Below the pieces are notes generated by a model. That model was not told the origin of the DNA and searched no databases. It worked only from the letters and a program-made list of their open reading frames with translations. Positions 17,506-30,800 of a DNA stretch of 64,000 bases are shown here, in pieces. The DNA comes from Pomacea canaliculata (lineage: Eukaryota; Mollusca; Gastropoda; Architaenioglossa; Ampullariidae): positions 11,157,950-11,221,949 of the forward strand of contig NC_037596.1 in assembly GCF_003073045.1 (NCBI RefSeq), read 5' to 3'. The number at the start of each line of letters is the position of its first letter. Within the stretch, counting starts at the first letter, position 1. The position numbers and the translations under genes are program-made.

Positions 17506-17562
<57 letters not shown>
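17491..17562. repeat. (TCTCTG)n followed by (CT)n microsatellite
   Basis: A compound pyrimidine repeat within the conserved flank of copy B. Confidence 0.95.
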
Positions 17563-17564
<2 letters not shown>

Positions 17565-18317
17565 TATTCACATTCACGCTCTTTCTCCATTGCATAAAAC
17601 ACATACATAGACACACATACTGATAAATGGATACAAATACTTACAGAGGGTGGAGAACAAAATGTAGTTCCCAGAAAAATAAATCCAATGAACACCTTTA
17701 TATAAACCAAAAAAAGCGTGCTATCATTAAAGGTAATAATAAAGAAAATTATTTATTTGCATAGTTTATCGCATTTGTCAATATAAATTAACAACATATT
17801 ACACAAAAACACACAGAACAGTACGTATCCAAGTCAGTACAGATTCCATGATAAAATGAAAAAAAAATTTGTACTAGAGTCACTTATTCTGATAAAATAC
17901 TTGATTAACATGTTTATAGAAATATTTTTTTTTAATACTGACCCTACCTTTGAGTTAGATCCTCATCATCCAGTCATTGTGTACAATTACTTTACAAATA
18001 AACAGAGCAACAATTAATTTTATAGTTATAAGTAAGTTGCTCAGACAGATCAACAATAGAACTATTTTATAGAAGCGAATTACTGTATATATATTTTAAG
18101 CAATGGAATATTAGGTTCCTCAGCTCATTAAGTTCTTTTAACAAATGAAAAATGAACACCCAGGTAACCAAATAGTATCTCTCTTGCATGTTAATTATCA
18201 ATGCAGTTTTCGTGTTTTGCTTGTTGATAGTTGGGCAAAATTTTCCTTTTTTGGTTGGTTATGTTTTAACACATCGTGGCTGAAGTTCTGACGTTTTTTT
18301 AGTTAGCTTTGCTCCAA

Positions 18318-18378
18318 AACTAACAACAACAACAACAACAACAACAAAAAAACAACAACAACAAACAAACAGGCAAAT
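18318..18378. repeat. (AAC)n microsatellite
   Basis: An interrupted AAC/AAAC trinucleotide tract. Confidence 0.9.
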
Positions 18379-19389
18379 AAACAAGGAGAGTAACAAAATT
18401 GAACTTTGAAGCACAGTATCTTTTTCAGTTTTCCGTTAGATTTTTAGTAAAGAGTGGTCGGGATCAAGTTTTTGCTTAGTGATATTTTCATACACATATA
18501 TTTGTAATTCGGTCACCGAACATCTCATGTAACAGGTAAGAAAGGGGAATAACTCTGGCCTGTTTGCTCTTGAATGAGTTATCTCCCTTAAATTATGAGA
18601 TTCTCCTATCGCTAACACACACACACACGTTTCCCCCTGCACTGGATTGGTCTTATTAGGATTTAGGTGTTATACTCGAGATTTCTCTGGATGACTATGT
18701 GATCGCAAAGAACGAGTATTTAACTTGTCACACAGTAAATATCTCCTAGTCTACCCTATAGAGTTATATGTAGGAGTTGGCAGTGCCCTTTCGATCTCAG
18801 TTTTTTTTCCTTTGACTTTCAAGAGATGACTCGATCGTAGAGCGCATGAATAAGTCGAGATGTCCTAATCTCTCTCGTGTTCTAGTGACTCGTTAAGATT
18901 AGACCACGATCGTGTAAAGGTTGACTACTGTCTGTCTGCAAAGACCAACGCCTAGCTTCTCCACTGTTAGTCTCGGCGAGCCTAAACAATGTGCCTAAAC
19001 CGGAAGCTTTATACACACCAGCTCCAGTTTAGTAATTGACTGGAAGAAGTCGTCTGTAAGGAATACAGTAACACAAATTCATGAGTATACTACAGCAGTT
19101 TGTTGTACAAGAATAGTGGGAACATCGGAGCAAGTTTACCCCGGAAAAAAGCAATCATGCGTATCCGTGGCTGCCACATAATTGCTCATGCACCGGGGGG
19201 AGAGTCTTTAGAGCAGGGGTAACCAGCTTTTTTACACTTAGAGATACTTAAAAGGTAAGGAGTAATTTGAGGAACTACTCGTTTGATACAAACTTACTGA
19301 GTACTATACCCCATAGTATAGACAGGCCGGTGTCAACTTAACTTGCAGGCGACACGCATGGTACATGGGGGGGGGGGGGGGACCAGGTG

Positions 19390-19770
19390 TCCGCGGGTAT
19401 CTTGTTGGCCACCCCTGCTCTAGAGTGTACCAGCCCGTAGCGCAAAAAAAAAGTTTTGCTTCAAAAGACTGGGGATTCAAAAGAGCAAGCGAATGTTCTA
19501 TCAAGCACATTAGCTGTGATATAAAATTGTTTTTTTCCCCTCGTCCTTTACTTTCACCACCTTCCTTACCATCAGGTGCCCACGTGCACCGTGTTGGCCA
19601 CGCCTGCTATAGAATGTACAAGCCAGTAGAGCAGGAAGTGTTGGGGTTTAAAAGACTGGGGATTGGATAGTGTGAACGACACTAACTCTGATATAAAACT
19701 GTTTTTTTCCTCGTCCTTCACTTTCTGCACTTTCCTTATCACCCACAGAATCTGCAGGTAAATTGTAATC
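19390..19770 (+). promoter_or_regulatory. Tandemly doubled promoter of copy C
   Basis: TATAAAA boxes lie at 19520-19526 and 19692-19698, in the same two-module arrangement as copy B. An inverted CCAAT region precedes each TATA box, and GACTGGGGATTGG is intact in the second. A G-run (around 19370-19381) lies just upstream. Confidence 0.7.
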
Positions 19771-22700
19771 ATGATCGGCTCAAGCAAGCTAACGACCTAC
19801 GTCCTGGCGAAACTATTCATAGGTATGTCAGTTAATTGTAACAAGAAAAATATCTTTCTAAAAACTTTTACAGTAATACGTACAATAACTTTGTTTCTGT
19901 GTTTTCATGTTTGAAGACATTTAATTTTATTGTTACAAAAGTTTGAGAGGAACTTTATTGCGATATTCGATACAAAGTCAAGGTTTTGTTACTTGAAAAA
20001 AAACATGCAAAAGTAATAAAGAATTGTCTTGTGAGGTATAAGTATCACACTGCTCGTACGCGTGCGTAAGAAATTCTTTAAATTTTCATATTTCTTTGTG
20101 TGAATGTGACACTACTAATGTTTGAGTGTTATAAGTTGGTCTTTTTTTTTGCATAAAAAAAAACTATTTATAATAAGACGTTTGTCGTCTCTTGTCCATT
20201 AAATTCTCGAACGATTGGTGTGGAACACATATCAACCTGATAAAGGACACGGAGAAGCCATTTAATCCCGTAGATAAACAACGGGCTACAGTAAAAGCAC
20301 TTTTTAAAAAAAATAAATCCGAGGTCAGCTAAAGTTCCCACATTTTCGGGGATGGTATCCTGATACGTTTTATAGTAAGAGGACTTTTACTTCACCTGGC
20401 TGTGATAAAACACTGGCAGTTGTAAAGTGCAATGTGTGTTGACCTGATAAGCAGGTGACATAACAAAGTGGTGAAGACGACATAGTGCATGCATGTTCAA
20501 CTGTCAATGGAAGTTTTAAAGTTGTGATGTCACCTGTTGGATTCGCCATAAACATTGTTTCTTCTCTTTATGTATCTCACTATGTCATGGTGGGATTTGG
20601 GTTCTTGTCGAAAGCAACACAATGATGAAAAAGTTGTGCAATAGCGTAAAAAAGAAAGAAGTTTATGATGTTGTTGGATGTTTGTAAGCTCTATGTTTGC
20701 ATTTTCTAAAAATGAATTTCTTTGAAGTAATGTACCTTTTATTCCTGCAATGTCCTGCCCCATGGTGGGAACCGTAGTGAGCAAGTCGACTGACCCTAGC
20801 TCATGGGACGTAGCAGGTGACACTTCATACAAACAGCAGGAAGAAAGTAATGGCTGCACCTGTTTGTATAAACCTAACGGAAACTTTCTTCGCTTGCAAT
20901 GCACCTCGCCCACACGCCATTCCCTCCTCCCCTCTTCCCCTCCATCCGTGGGCCTCTTCACCGTACTGTTTGCTTGACACCGGCCAACGTTTCTCAAAGT
21001 CCTTCCTCTTTCCTCTTATCTGTTATACTTCGAGTACTGCTGAATAGAAGGTCTTCACGCTTAATTGCTTATCTTTAGAGTGCAGGAGAAGTGCAATTTT
21101 ATCCTAGAATTGTTGGCAACTGAAACATCTTCAGTTAGCATACATTCCCTTTTTACCTTTCTGTACACTTTTTTGAGATTATTTTGAAAGTCTCTTTTCG
21201 TTCGCAAAAGTACAAATTAAAACTTAGGAAAAGGAATGAAACTGAATGTGTTCACTCCACTGTGACATTTCGTATTTTACAGGATGCATCTGCTGGACCT
21301 CCTCCGTTTCAGGTGACCATTATAATGTCTTTAGCTTAATTGCATGTCTCTGTAAGGACTTATTAACAAGGAATGTAAAAATGCAATAACTTTATTATTT
21401 ATGCATATGTTGCCAATAGCTACATGTACACAAGGTAACAGTCAAAAGTGACTGTAAACTATAACTAACCTGAAGGCAAGCTTAAAAAAATTTTTCAAAA
21501 GAAGTTTTTTTCTGTTTTTATAATTCATTGATTTCCTTTATTATTTAAAGTATAACTAATTCATATTTTCGTTCCCTTTTAAAAAGCTGTGTAATTTTTA
21601 GTTTATAACTGAAAAAATATTATAGATTTTGTCTTGGTAGATAGGAGTATTTTTTGTCATTAATCACTTTCGTTCTTTTCATCCACTTACTCGCTTTGTG
21701 TTTTTCTCTTACCTCGCTTACCTTAACTCAATAAACAGGTCAAGGATGTAACACCACAGAACTGTCTACTATACGTGGATGTATAGTGTCGTACGGTACT
21801 CAGTTTCCCTCCTACTTCGGCACAGGAGGAACCTGCAATCATACCCTCATGACACAAGAAGTGTGCGGGTAAGTAACTGGCAAAGTGTGCCCATAGTTTG
21901 CTAATCTGAGAGTAAATGTGTCTGTGCGTGTGTGTGTGTGTGCGCGTGCGTAGGTTTGTCTTAAGTCTATATTCATGATTAGGGTCTATATTCATGATTG
22001 GGATACCCCTGCAATTTTTCCTTTGTATAAAGATATGGTTGTTTGATGTTTATTCACCTACACAGACTTGTATATATGTTGCTAGCTGATTTATTCTTGT
22101 TGTATATGCAGCAAATATGGGAGCATCGTTACGTGTGTGAACGGCGCCAGTCTGTCCACAACAACATGCAGACCCTATATGGTTTCCCGGATGGACAGCG
22201 AGCTTGGTACAGTTGTAGTGTTTTATATAATTTTTTTAATTAAATACAAATGTTCTTTGTAGTTTGAATCCTTTGTTTAGTCTTTATTTAAATATTTTAT
22301 TTTTAAAATATAATATTTCTCCTGCACAATAGAACGACGCCTTTTTGTTAATCCTCAGATGATATAAAGCAAGGTTAGGTTTCATTGATTGACCCTCATA
22401 AATTGAATGTTTATAAAAAAAAACTTTGGTGAGGGGAGTGAGGAATACGCTCGTTTCCTAGTGGTTAGCGCGAAAATCACACCAAATACACTTTTATTAC
22501 TTTAGTTACTCCATGACTAAATCAAAAATTGTATTTTCTTTGTAAATTCATTAAAATCTTCTTGAAATTAAAATTATTACAATTATTATTTAAAGTATTA
22601 TTTTTTAATAATGGTATGAAATAATGACATGTTTTGTTATTGTAGTTTTCAGTAAATATAAAAAGAAATTTTAGTATAAATATGAAATTATTTGAGGAGC

Positions 22701-23235
22701 TAAATTGTCTCTGATTCTTTTCTGACAGGCATTCCATGTAAGGTGAACGACTTTGCTGTGACCTGTACAAGTGCTCCAAAAATCAACGAAGGTACGAATT
22801 CTGAGCCCTGATTTCTTCTTATTTGAACAATTACTAAATATAAGTCTAAAAAAATTTGTATGATATGTTAAAACTAATATATTTATTTGTATAGAATGTA
22901 AGGATTTCTTGCTTATTAAATGTCTTCCTGCATTAATCTGTGAAATTTTTTTATATCTTTGAGAGTTACTGAATTCCTATTGTTGGAAGCTTTATAGAAT
23001 GCTGTTAAGTGGTGGAAAGATAATTAGGATTTTAGGTTCCTATCTGCTCATCCTTTTGAGTACTTGCCTTTATAAGTATGATCGGAAATTACTTATTTCT
23101 CTGCACTTTTGCCTGTTTGTATCAGGTTCAGGTGGTGCAAGCTACCTCCGAAGCACTGGCGTTCCCGTGATCTTTGTCGCCATGGTTACCCACGTGATTC
23201 TAGCCGTCTTTGTCTTCCCTGTGAGGAATTCTTAG
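19771..23235 (+). CDS. Eight-Cys secreted, probably GPI-anchored protein, copy C
   Basis: Six exons: 19771-19822, 21283-21312, 21739-21868, 22112-22206, 22729-22791 and 23126-23235, giving 159 residues. Splice sites and phases match copies A and B. The signal peptide begins MIGSSKLTTYVLAKLFIG and exon 2 is identical in sequence to that of B. Exon 3 is the longest of the three copies (130 nt, against 124 and 127), and the loop between Cys2 and Cys3 differs most. The tail encoded by exon 6 is GSGGASYLRSTG, then a hydrophobic stretch ending FPVRNS, again GPI-like. Intron 1 has a unique insertion of about 0.5 kb (20530-21040). The frame is intact. Confidence 0.88.
20530..21040. other. Insertion private to intron 1 of copy C
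   Basis: Introns 1 of B and C align up to a GATGTCACC segment (B near 13964, C near 20533) and again before exon 2. The intervening block in C has no counterpart in A or B. It has a 155-residue open frame on the minus strand (20530-20997), but the protein is not recognised and has no splice or promoter support. It may be a transposable-element fragment. Confidence 0.5.
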
Positions 23236-23769
23236 AAGTCCAGCTAATTGAGCAACACTTGATTGTCCAGAGTTTGGCTGTGATTACTGTATTTTTTTTA
23301 TTCCTTTCCTTTCTTCTCTTCAAACGTTTGCATATCGAAGTGCATGTCCGCAGACCTCTTGCTATAGGTCACCAATTAGGCACAAAAAAGTCGTTATATG
23401 TAGATATTTCACAGCTTATTCGTACATAATTTAATTATGTATGCTCTTTATATGATGCTAATAATTTTGATCTCGCTGTTGATTAACAGTATTTTACCGG
23501 ATTTAGTGTCCTCGTGTTTTATTTTCTTTCTCAAATGCTCATAAATGTTTTATACTTGTAAATTGGAAATTTTGGGGGCAGCTATGTAAACTGTGTTTCC
23601 CTTTCTCTCTGCATAACATATTTTACAGGCATTGTGTGTAGGATTTTTATGTAATTACAGCCTTTATTATGATTAAACAGGCACGTTTGTGATAAAATCA
23701 CATAGACAAAAATCCAGCAAAGGAAGTGAATTTCTGAAAACCAGGGTTAGAAACTGTTCACAGGCACAC

Positions 23770-24740
23770 ACATTAATATTGGATGAAATGTATCTTACGA
23801 TCATGCACTCCAACACACAAATATTACGGCCCCCCTCTAAGGACAACAGATCAACCCTGTTAACCACAATAATATTTTCCAATATTGACTGCAAAGGTGA
23901 CGACATATTTTACTGGGATATCAAGGCTGGACAGTTATTTCTCAACATCAGAAGAAAAAAATGAATAGACAGTGTGCTTGCTCTCATTTGTATCAATATT
24001 TACAGTGTATCATTAATTGATGTCTCTTGCTCTCATTCATTCGAATTCTGATTTTGGATTTTCAAATTTTTTATTAGTTGTCTTTATGAAGCTTGTAGTA
24101 GGAAACAGCCTATAAATACTGTAATTTTTATTCTATTTGGAGTAAACTTTATGTACTGTGAGTCACATATTGTGTTTTCTTTCCTCGCTTCATCCGTGTG
24201 TAATGTTGTGTACAGTGTAGAGAAGTACTAGTAATGGAGACATTTAGTAGTGGAGACAGGGCTTTTCCATTCCAAAAGAAAGCTACAAAAAGATTGTTTT
24301 AACATGAATCTGTTTATTTACACCACTCGTGTTGAATTTGGGTTACACGGTCTTTCAGGACTTCCACATGTGAAACAAATGCAGAAGGCACATACATTGA
24401 ACAGACTACAAATTTCATCGCGATCATATTTGCACACACACACACACACAAACACAAACACAAACACAAACACACACTCTCTTTCTCTTGCATAAAACAG
24501 TTCGATTTTTAACAAAGAGTAGTCGGGCTCAAGTTTTTGCCTAGTGACATTTTCATACACATACATTTGTAATTCGGTCACCGAGCATCTTATGTTACAG
24601 GTAAGAAAGGGGAATAACACTGGCCTGTGAGTTCTTGAATGAGTTTTCTCCCTTAAATTATGAGATTCTCCCATCGCTGACATGTTTTCCCCTGAGCTGC
24701 ATTGGAGTTATTAGATTTAGGGTGTTACAACCCCGACCAC
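23770..24740. repeat. Array-unit 3' flank behind copy C
   Basis: 23790-24320 and 24500-24740 match the two flank blocks behind copy B. A CA/AAACAC microsatellite lies at 24434-24478. A T-run at about 24919-24944, preceded by a box-B-like GGTTCAAATCT, could be the end of a short retroposon, but this is weak. Confidence 0.65.
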
Positions 24741-25429
24741 TAGCATATATAGCAGACAACCATAATTGTTCATTCTCTTGTTACAAGTCAAGTGTGTGTA
24801 GATACTATTTTTCAGAGCTACATATTCAAGTGTTTTGATTGGTAAGGAAGGTTCTCTCCCTTTGACTGGTGATATATGAGTCGTGATCGTCTTACAGGTT
24901 CAAATCTTTCAAGGGTCTGATGTTTTTTTTTTTTTTTTTTTTTTACATTTAACATGAAACACGAAACAAGTAAAGAGAAGGAATAAAAAAATCTTAATAG
25001 CAATAAAAGTGACATTATTTATATTAACCGGTTTCGTCTAGTTTAACTGTTCCTACAAGCACGAAGAGCAGTACATTAAATTTTACCATCATTATTGTAT
25101 TGCATTTACGTTTAAATGTAGTTTTTCTGGTGAAATGTGACTATGTGGATACCAGTAATCTCCTGATGATTTTATCCATTACTTGATTATTGATTGATTT
25201 ATTCTAAACTAATTTCCCTAACGTGTGTTCTTTGTAAAGTATGAGTATACCCATGGGTTTGGAATATGGGGCTATTCGAGTTCACTCTATTCTTCTTCTT
25301 CTTCTAGCTGCTGATTTACAGTAAAGTACCTGACTTCATGTCTTTTTTTCTATTTTCTTTCTTAAAGAGTTCCAGGCTTTGAAAACAGACATTTCTAAAT
25401 ATGCTATACTGACACACACTGACACACAC

Positions 25430-25830
25430 ACACACACCGAGACATAGAAGTAATTACAGTAGGTCAGTCTTTTGAACCGTTCAAAGTACATAAATTCAAA
25501 TCCAATGATGTCTCAATATCTCCCAATATTTACTAGAAAGGTGACAATATATGATGTAGATACTGTGCTGTCAGTAATTTATTAAAATTAGAGGAAAAAA
25601 TCGCATTTTAAAGGTAAGCAGTGTGTTTGCTTTCATCTGTATCAATATCTTGAGTATAAGTTATGGATTAAAATACTTTTGTCTATTGGGATTTGAAGTT
25701 CAGATTTTTAATATTTTGTATTAGTTTAAGGAAGCTTGCAGTTCAAAATAGATTATACATGTTATTTTCGGTTTGTGTGGAATAACGTTCCTGTACTCTG
25801 CAGTATATCTTGTTTCTAAGTGCATGTCAC
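25430..25830. repeat. Decayed 3' flank of a lost array unit
   Basis: The sequence follows the same order of landmarks as the flanks of A-C (CCAATATTTACTAGAAAGGTGAC, a CAGTAATTT segment, TGTGTTTGCTTTCATCTGTATC in pieces, GGAAGCTTG, a TGTACT...GTATATCTTGTTT segment) with lower similarity. No exon 6 or other coding exon is found upstream of it, so only the flank of a former copy remains. Confidence 0.5.
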
Positions 25831-27886
25831 CGAAGACAAGTTACATTCCTGTTCCACCATCACCATTTATGAGAGAAATATATAACACATATTTAAATGG
25901 TTCCTTTATGCCAACAGCAATTTTACTTGTACAAAATGAGAGCTTTGTTATTGAAAAGTAAGTAAAGGTGATTATTATTTTAACAAATTACGAAGAGAAA
26001 AACTAATTAGTTTATGTACATGGTGTGTGTATAGAATGTCGATATTTCATGCTTAGTTTTTGTTTTGCTGTATTATATACCCATGTACATGTATATATAG
26101 GGAAGGTACCTTTCGATACAAATTCCATTAAGTTACATTTTTCTCTCTCTTTGTGTTTGTCTCTCTATGATATGGATTTTAAATACGATCTCACATCAAA
26201 CACACTATTAGATATCCGTTTCAGAGGGAGCGAAAAGGAATAAACAAGTCCAAACGTATTCATAAATTTAATGCATCACACACACATATAGATATATAAA
26301 ATGTTAGCATCAATCATAATAGCACTCCGTTAATTTTACATTAAAAACAACATATTTAGATGATTTTTCTCCTCACCTAAGAAGTCAAGGAGACTTCCAA
26401 AAAAATTTTATAGTCTCCCTTGGCCTTCTAGGGATTTTAAGCAACCAAGAGCAGAAGATGAATTTTACAAAATAAGTATGCTTGATACAAGAAATATGTC
26501 AGCTCTAGAAGTGTACAAACATGCAATTCGCAGCTGCGTGCCTTGGTAAAATTAAAGATGCTCATAAAATAGTATCTACAAACTTATTTGTGGAAAGAAG
26601 AATTACATTATCCTTTGTAAACAAAATTTCATTTTGAAATCCATATACACACAATTTAATCTGTACTCTCTTCTTTCATGAAAGTACGTGGGATGTACCA
26701 CAAAGGAAACACTTTACAGCAAGTAAGGTTCGTGGACAAATTAAAGCTCCAAACTAGATTCCATTATTTACGAGGATCTGACTATTTTGGAGACATTTGA
26801 TATTAAAGCTTAGAGAAAATTATCACCTGTATTGTAAAGGTAAGCTATGACTGTACAAAGATGACTTTGAATACATGAAATAAAATTCTCGTCACATTGA
26901 TTTTGATATTTTATGAAGGAAAACCTTTCAGAAAGATGAATTTTTAAACACTAACATTTCATCGACCATTTTGTTTGAAAAGAACAGTTCTTGACTGTTT
27001 TCAGTAACCTGTCCCGTTATGTCAGAGAAACTTGAGTGCTAGTCCAGTGTGTCAAGACTTACAACACACTTTTCCCACTCTAGTAATTGCTAGAAAGTTT
27101 AACGAAACATCCAGCGACTGTTACTAAGTTTCTTAAAATCTCACAGTGTGGATGAGCTCATATTTTATTAATTGAGGAGGTCATGACACAACGACAATTT
27201 ATGAACTGTGTTACAGTGTTATGACTGTGTTATGACATTGTGCCTAGAGATTAATAACTAGAATTCTGATTTGTCACTGGACATTCCTGATGAAAGAAGG
27301 CTAGCTTGTAATTCAGAATGATATTGCTGTAATTGATACACCTCAAATAAAATAAAGCAACTCGAGCCTAGCAAAATTGACCTAAGCCTTTTCCACAAAG
27401 ATAAACATTTCACGGGGTCATTAGGTACACGTACACTGACAAACTCAAGGAAATGTAACTAACACACATGAACGTAAACAGTGTGCGAGGAGAAAGCCTT
27501 CTGGAAAATTACATTAGATATGTTGTTTAGTTGTTATAAGCAACATTAGATGGTTGATGTCAATTAAAATTTATACAATTTAAAATACATTTAACAGGAA
27601 ATATGGGCTTCGTAACATCCCCTTTCTCGCTGAATATACTTTCTTTTGGTATGCCTGTTCCTTCTATCTATTTGACAAGCAATTATAAGCTTGATTTAAA
27701 AAAATTTCCTATATATAAATATACACAAATATATTAATATGCCGATATGTGTTTACACTTTTCAAAGAAAGAAACCTGATTTTTTATAATTTCGATATCG
27801 TAGGATGTTTACATAATAAAGCAGTGGGGCGCACCTTGTTGGCCTAAGCCTTTTTACGAAGACCGCCAAAATTGAACACGATTCCG
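25831..27886. other. AT-rich intergenic stretch between the two gene clusters
   Basis: No exon with paralogue or splice support was found on either strand. Short open frames are isolated and unconserved. This is the boundary between the eight-Cys array and the Ig/receptor cluster. Confidence 0.5.
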
Positions 27887-30800
27887 TCAAGATCTTTGTT
27901 CCTGTACAGTAAGACCAAATGTAGGAGACTTGGCCAAAATAGATGTCCTTGGCATTTCTGCTCGTGAATTTAGGTTGTTTACAAGCTCTGTGTCTAGTTT
28001 TATTTCAATATCAATCGCTTGTTCTACTTCAGTCGGCCTAAGCCTATTTAGCATGGAGTCTTGTGATCGGCTTAGAGGGGTACAGTGACCTACAGATAAA
28101 CAAGCTGGCATACAGGGAGAACACAGACAAGGATTTTTTTTTTTAGAAAAAAGTTATTAGAAACACATCATACAAATTGATACACACTTAAGGTGAAGCA
28201 TTATACAGTGTTAGACATGCTACTGGCTATATATTTATATAAGACGAGATAGAAAGGAAGAGCATAAGCACACAGCTAGACAGAACTTAAGAATACATCG
28301 TAATAATCTTTTCAAAAAAGGAGATGCAAAAAACTATGCTGAGATAAACTACATAAAAGATCTTTAACACACGCTATTATAATAGTTCATAAGATAAATT
28401 TTAACATAAAATACTACAGTTGAACTAATGGTTTTGTTCTCTTGTCTACATTATTTTCTGGAGTCAGTATCACATTCGCACGCACTCACAGACATATATA
28501 TACATACCACAAACAAATTTAACGAACACGCCATACCTTCACCCCCTTCTTAATCTACACTTTCCACTCAACCATATATGCATGCATTCGTAGTCCAAAT
28601 ATCTGGAACATATTTACATACGTAATTTCTAAAATTAGTAACTTTAAATACATTTTATAATCGTAGAGAAGGAATTCACTTTTAAGTGTACAATCAATCA
28701 AATCTAAACTGAAATAGTAAACAACTCGATTGAGTCATAAACAAAATTCTTTACCGAGTATGTTTGACAGCAAGTCTTGTAGCACTACATCACGGTACGC
28801 ATTGAAACTTTCACTGAAAAAATGTATAATTCATTTTCTCAATCGCAGGCTTTAGCAAATCTGAAATCAACTTTCATGTCATGTGTATAATTACGCAAGA
28901 AGGAATAAAGCAAGTCGTATCCAGGTGCACGGTGATATCTGGTGACACTGAGAGACGTCCCCGTCTGCAGCATGACCTCACCGACGACATGGAGTGGACA
29001 GCATTCCTTTCATTTCTATCGATGTGATTCTGCTTCTGCAACAAAGCATAATATGCAGGTTTTTTAAAAAATAAAAACATTTACTTTTCTATTAACACAT
29101 TAAACACATTACAGGCTTAACACATGATTACGTGCATCTAAACCGTGCACCCTTTCCCTCACACACACACACACGCTAATACATAGGTTAGCAATAATTA
29201 CAGGAATACTTACACTCTTGTTCCCAAAGTATCTTATCCGGAGTCGTTGTTTGATTTACTGTATTGTTGGGATTCAATGCAATTTCAGCGTCATGACCGT
29301 CTTTTTTAACTTCCTTCTTCCGCATCTTCCTAAAGGCTTTAAAAATCACTCTGGAAACAGGAGATAAGCGTTATTAAAAAGAAGAAAGTGAGTACACGTG
29401 TATGCGAAATTTCTAAACACTTGTTATATCTCCTCAGTGCATTTACATGGTCTTCATTGTCTTTAACTTTGCTCTTTTAGAACAGCTCTAAGGTTTAGAA
29501 ACGTGTAACTAGCCCCAGGAAGAATCAGGAGCACATGTAACTACATGGGTCTGCGTCTGTATCTCAAGAAAACCTTAGTGGTCTTTTCATTCACCCTGAT
29601 GAAAGTAAACAACAACCTGGTGATCAGAAGACCTCCAAAATCTGCGGCACTACTTTCAGTCAAGAGCTATTTACATAAGTATGTGGAGGAATGTTTCATG
29701 GAGATTTACTGTTTTGGCTAGTCCATAAGTATTTCAAATCGCACATCGCTGATGTTCCATTTTAAGACCCAAGATTTCAGTCTTTGGTCATTTACAATGG
29801 AAAGTGGAGTTTGGTGAAAAACAAACTTTACTACAGGTAGTAGAAAAGTAAAGGTGATGTATTTGTCAGCTTATGTTGGTCAAATTTAGTTCCTTTGTCC
29901 AAATTATCCTCTTTCGAAAATACCAAAAACAGTTCTGGGCGAAAGAAAAATCTCCAGGTGGCCTTAACATATTCTATTTTGCTTTTAATCGAACCAAATA
30001 CAAATGTTTTGAAAAAAAGTTTATAAGAAAACATTCATAAGAATGTGAAAGGTTGACAATAGGGTCCAAGCAAAGAGATGTAAGTAGAACTAACTTTCTT
30101 TTGTAGCAACAGATCCCAATGCTAAGAATCATCATGGTTAAGCAAACGCTGACGGCAATAACTGTCTTAGTCATGTGTTTATTTTCTTCGGAAATCATAG
30201 AAGTATCTGAAAAATAAAGCCAATAAATCCGTGATGCTAGAGAAATTAAATAGTTATGTTTATTCGTGATACATTTCCCTATATTGATTAATTGTAAAAT
30301 TGTCATCTTTCCAGCACACATTTCTTTACATGTGATAGGAAAAAATTGGAGTTTATACCACATTTTATTTTCCACTGTAGGCTACTTCACTTCTCAACCT
30401 TAAATTCCTTATCACTTGCATCACATAGTCCCTTTGGAAAATTGGTTGCACTTAATATTACGTTTGTTATAGCCTTCGTCAAACTCAGAAAAATTGTCAG
30501 TCCCCATCTTACTCACCATTTTGAAAGTTTGTGTCATTTTTCTTGTAGATGCTTTTATTCAGTTCGGATGACGATCTCTGCCCTTCTGACGAGAAGGTAA
30601 ATGGTTGAATTTTACAAATCTATTATCCTAAATTTGTGTGCATAATTTCTCTAGCATAATAAAAGAGTCAACTTTACAAATGGCATAAGAAAGCTGCTAT
30701 ACATTTTTTATACTGGACCTTAGCATAGGCAAAAGTAGATATGATATTTATTCTTATGAATTTTGACTTAAATGTTAACTTAAAATCGATGGTCTACTCT

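Larger units (their letters stand above)
16860..18690. repeat. Array-unit 3' flank behind copy B
   Basis: 16870-17390 matches the flanks behind copies A and C. 18430-18690 is a second conserved block, closely matching 24500-24740 behind copy C (shared TAATTCGGTCACCGA and TCCCTTAAATTATGAGATTC segments). No gene was seen; apparent open frames here are not conserved between the two blocks as proteins. Confidence 0.7.

Noticed and set aside
20530-20997. 155-residue minus-strand open frame
   Set aside because: It lies in an insertion private to intron 1 of copy C, has no recognised domain, splice or promoter support, and may be transposon debris.
24838-24945. Possible tRNA-derived SINE or tRNA gene (GGTTCAAATCT then a T-run)
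   Set aside because: A box-B-like match alone is weak; no cloverleaf or clear box A could be made.
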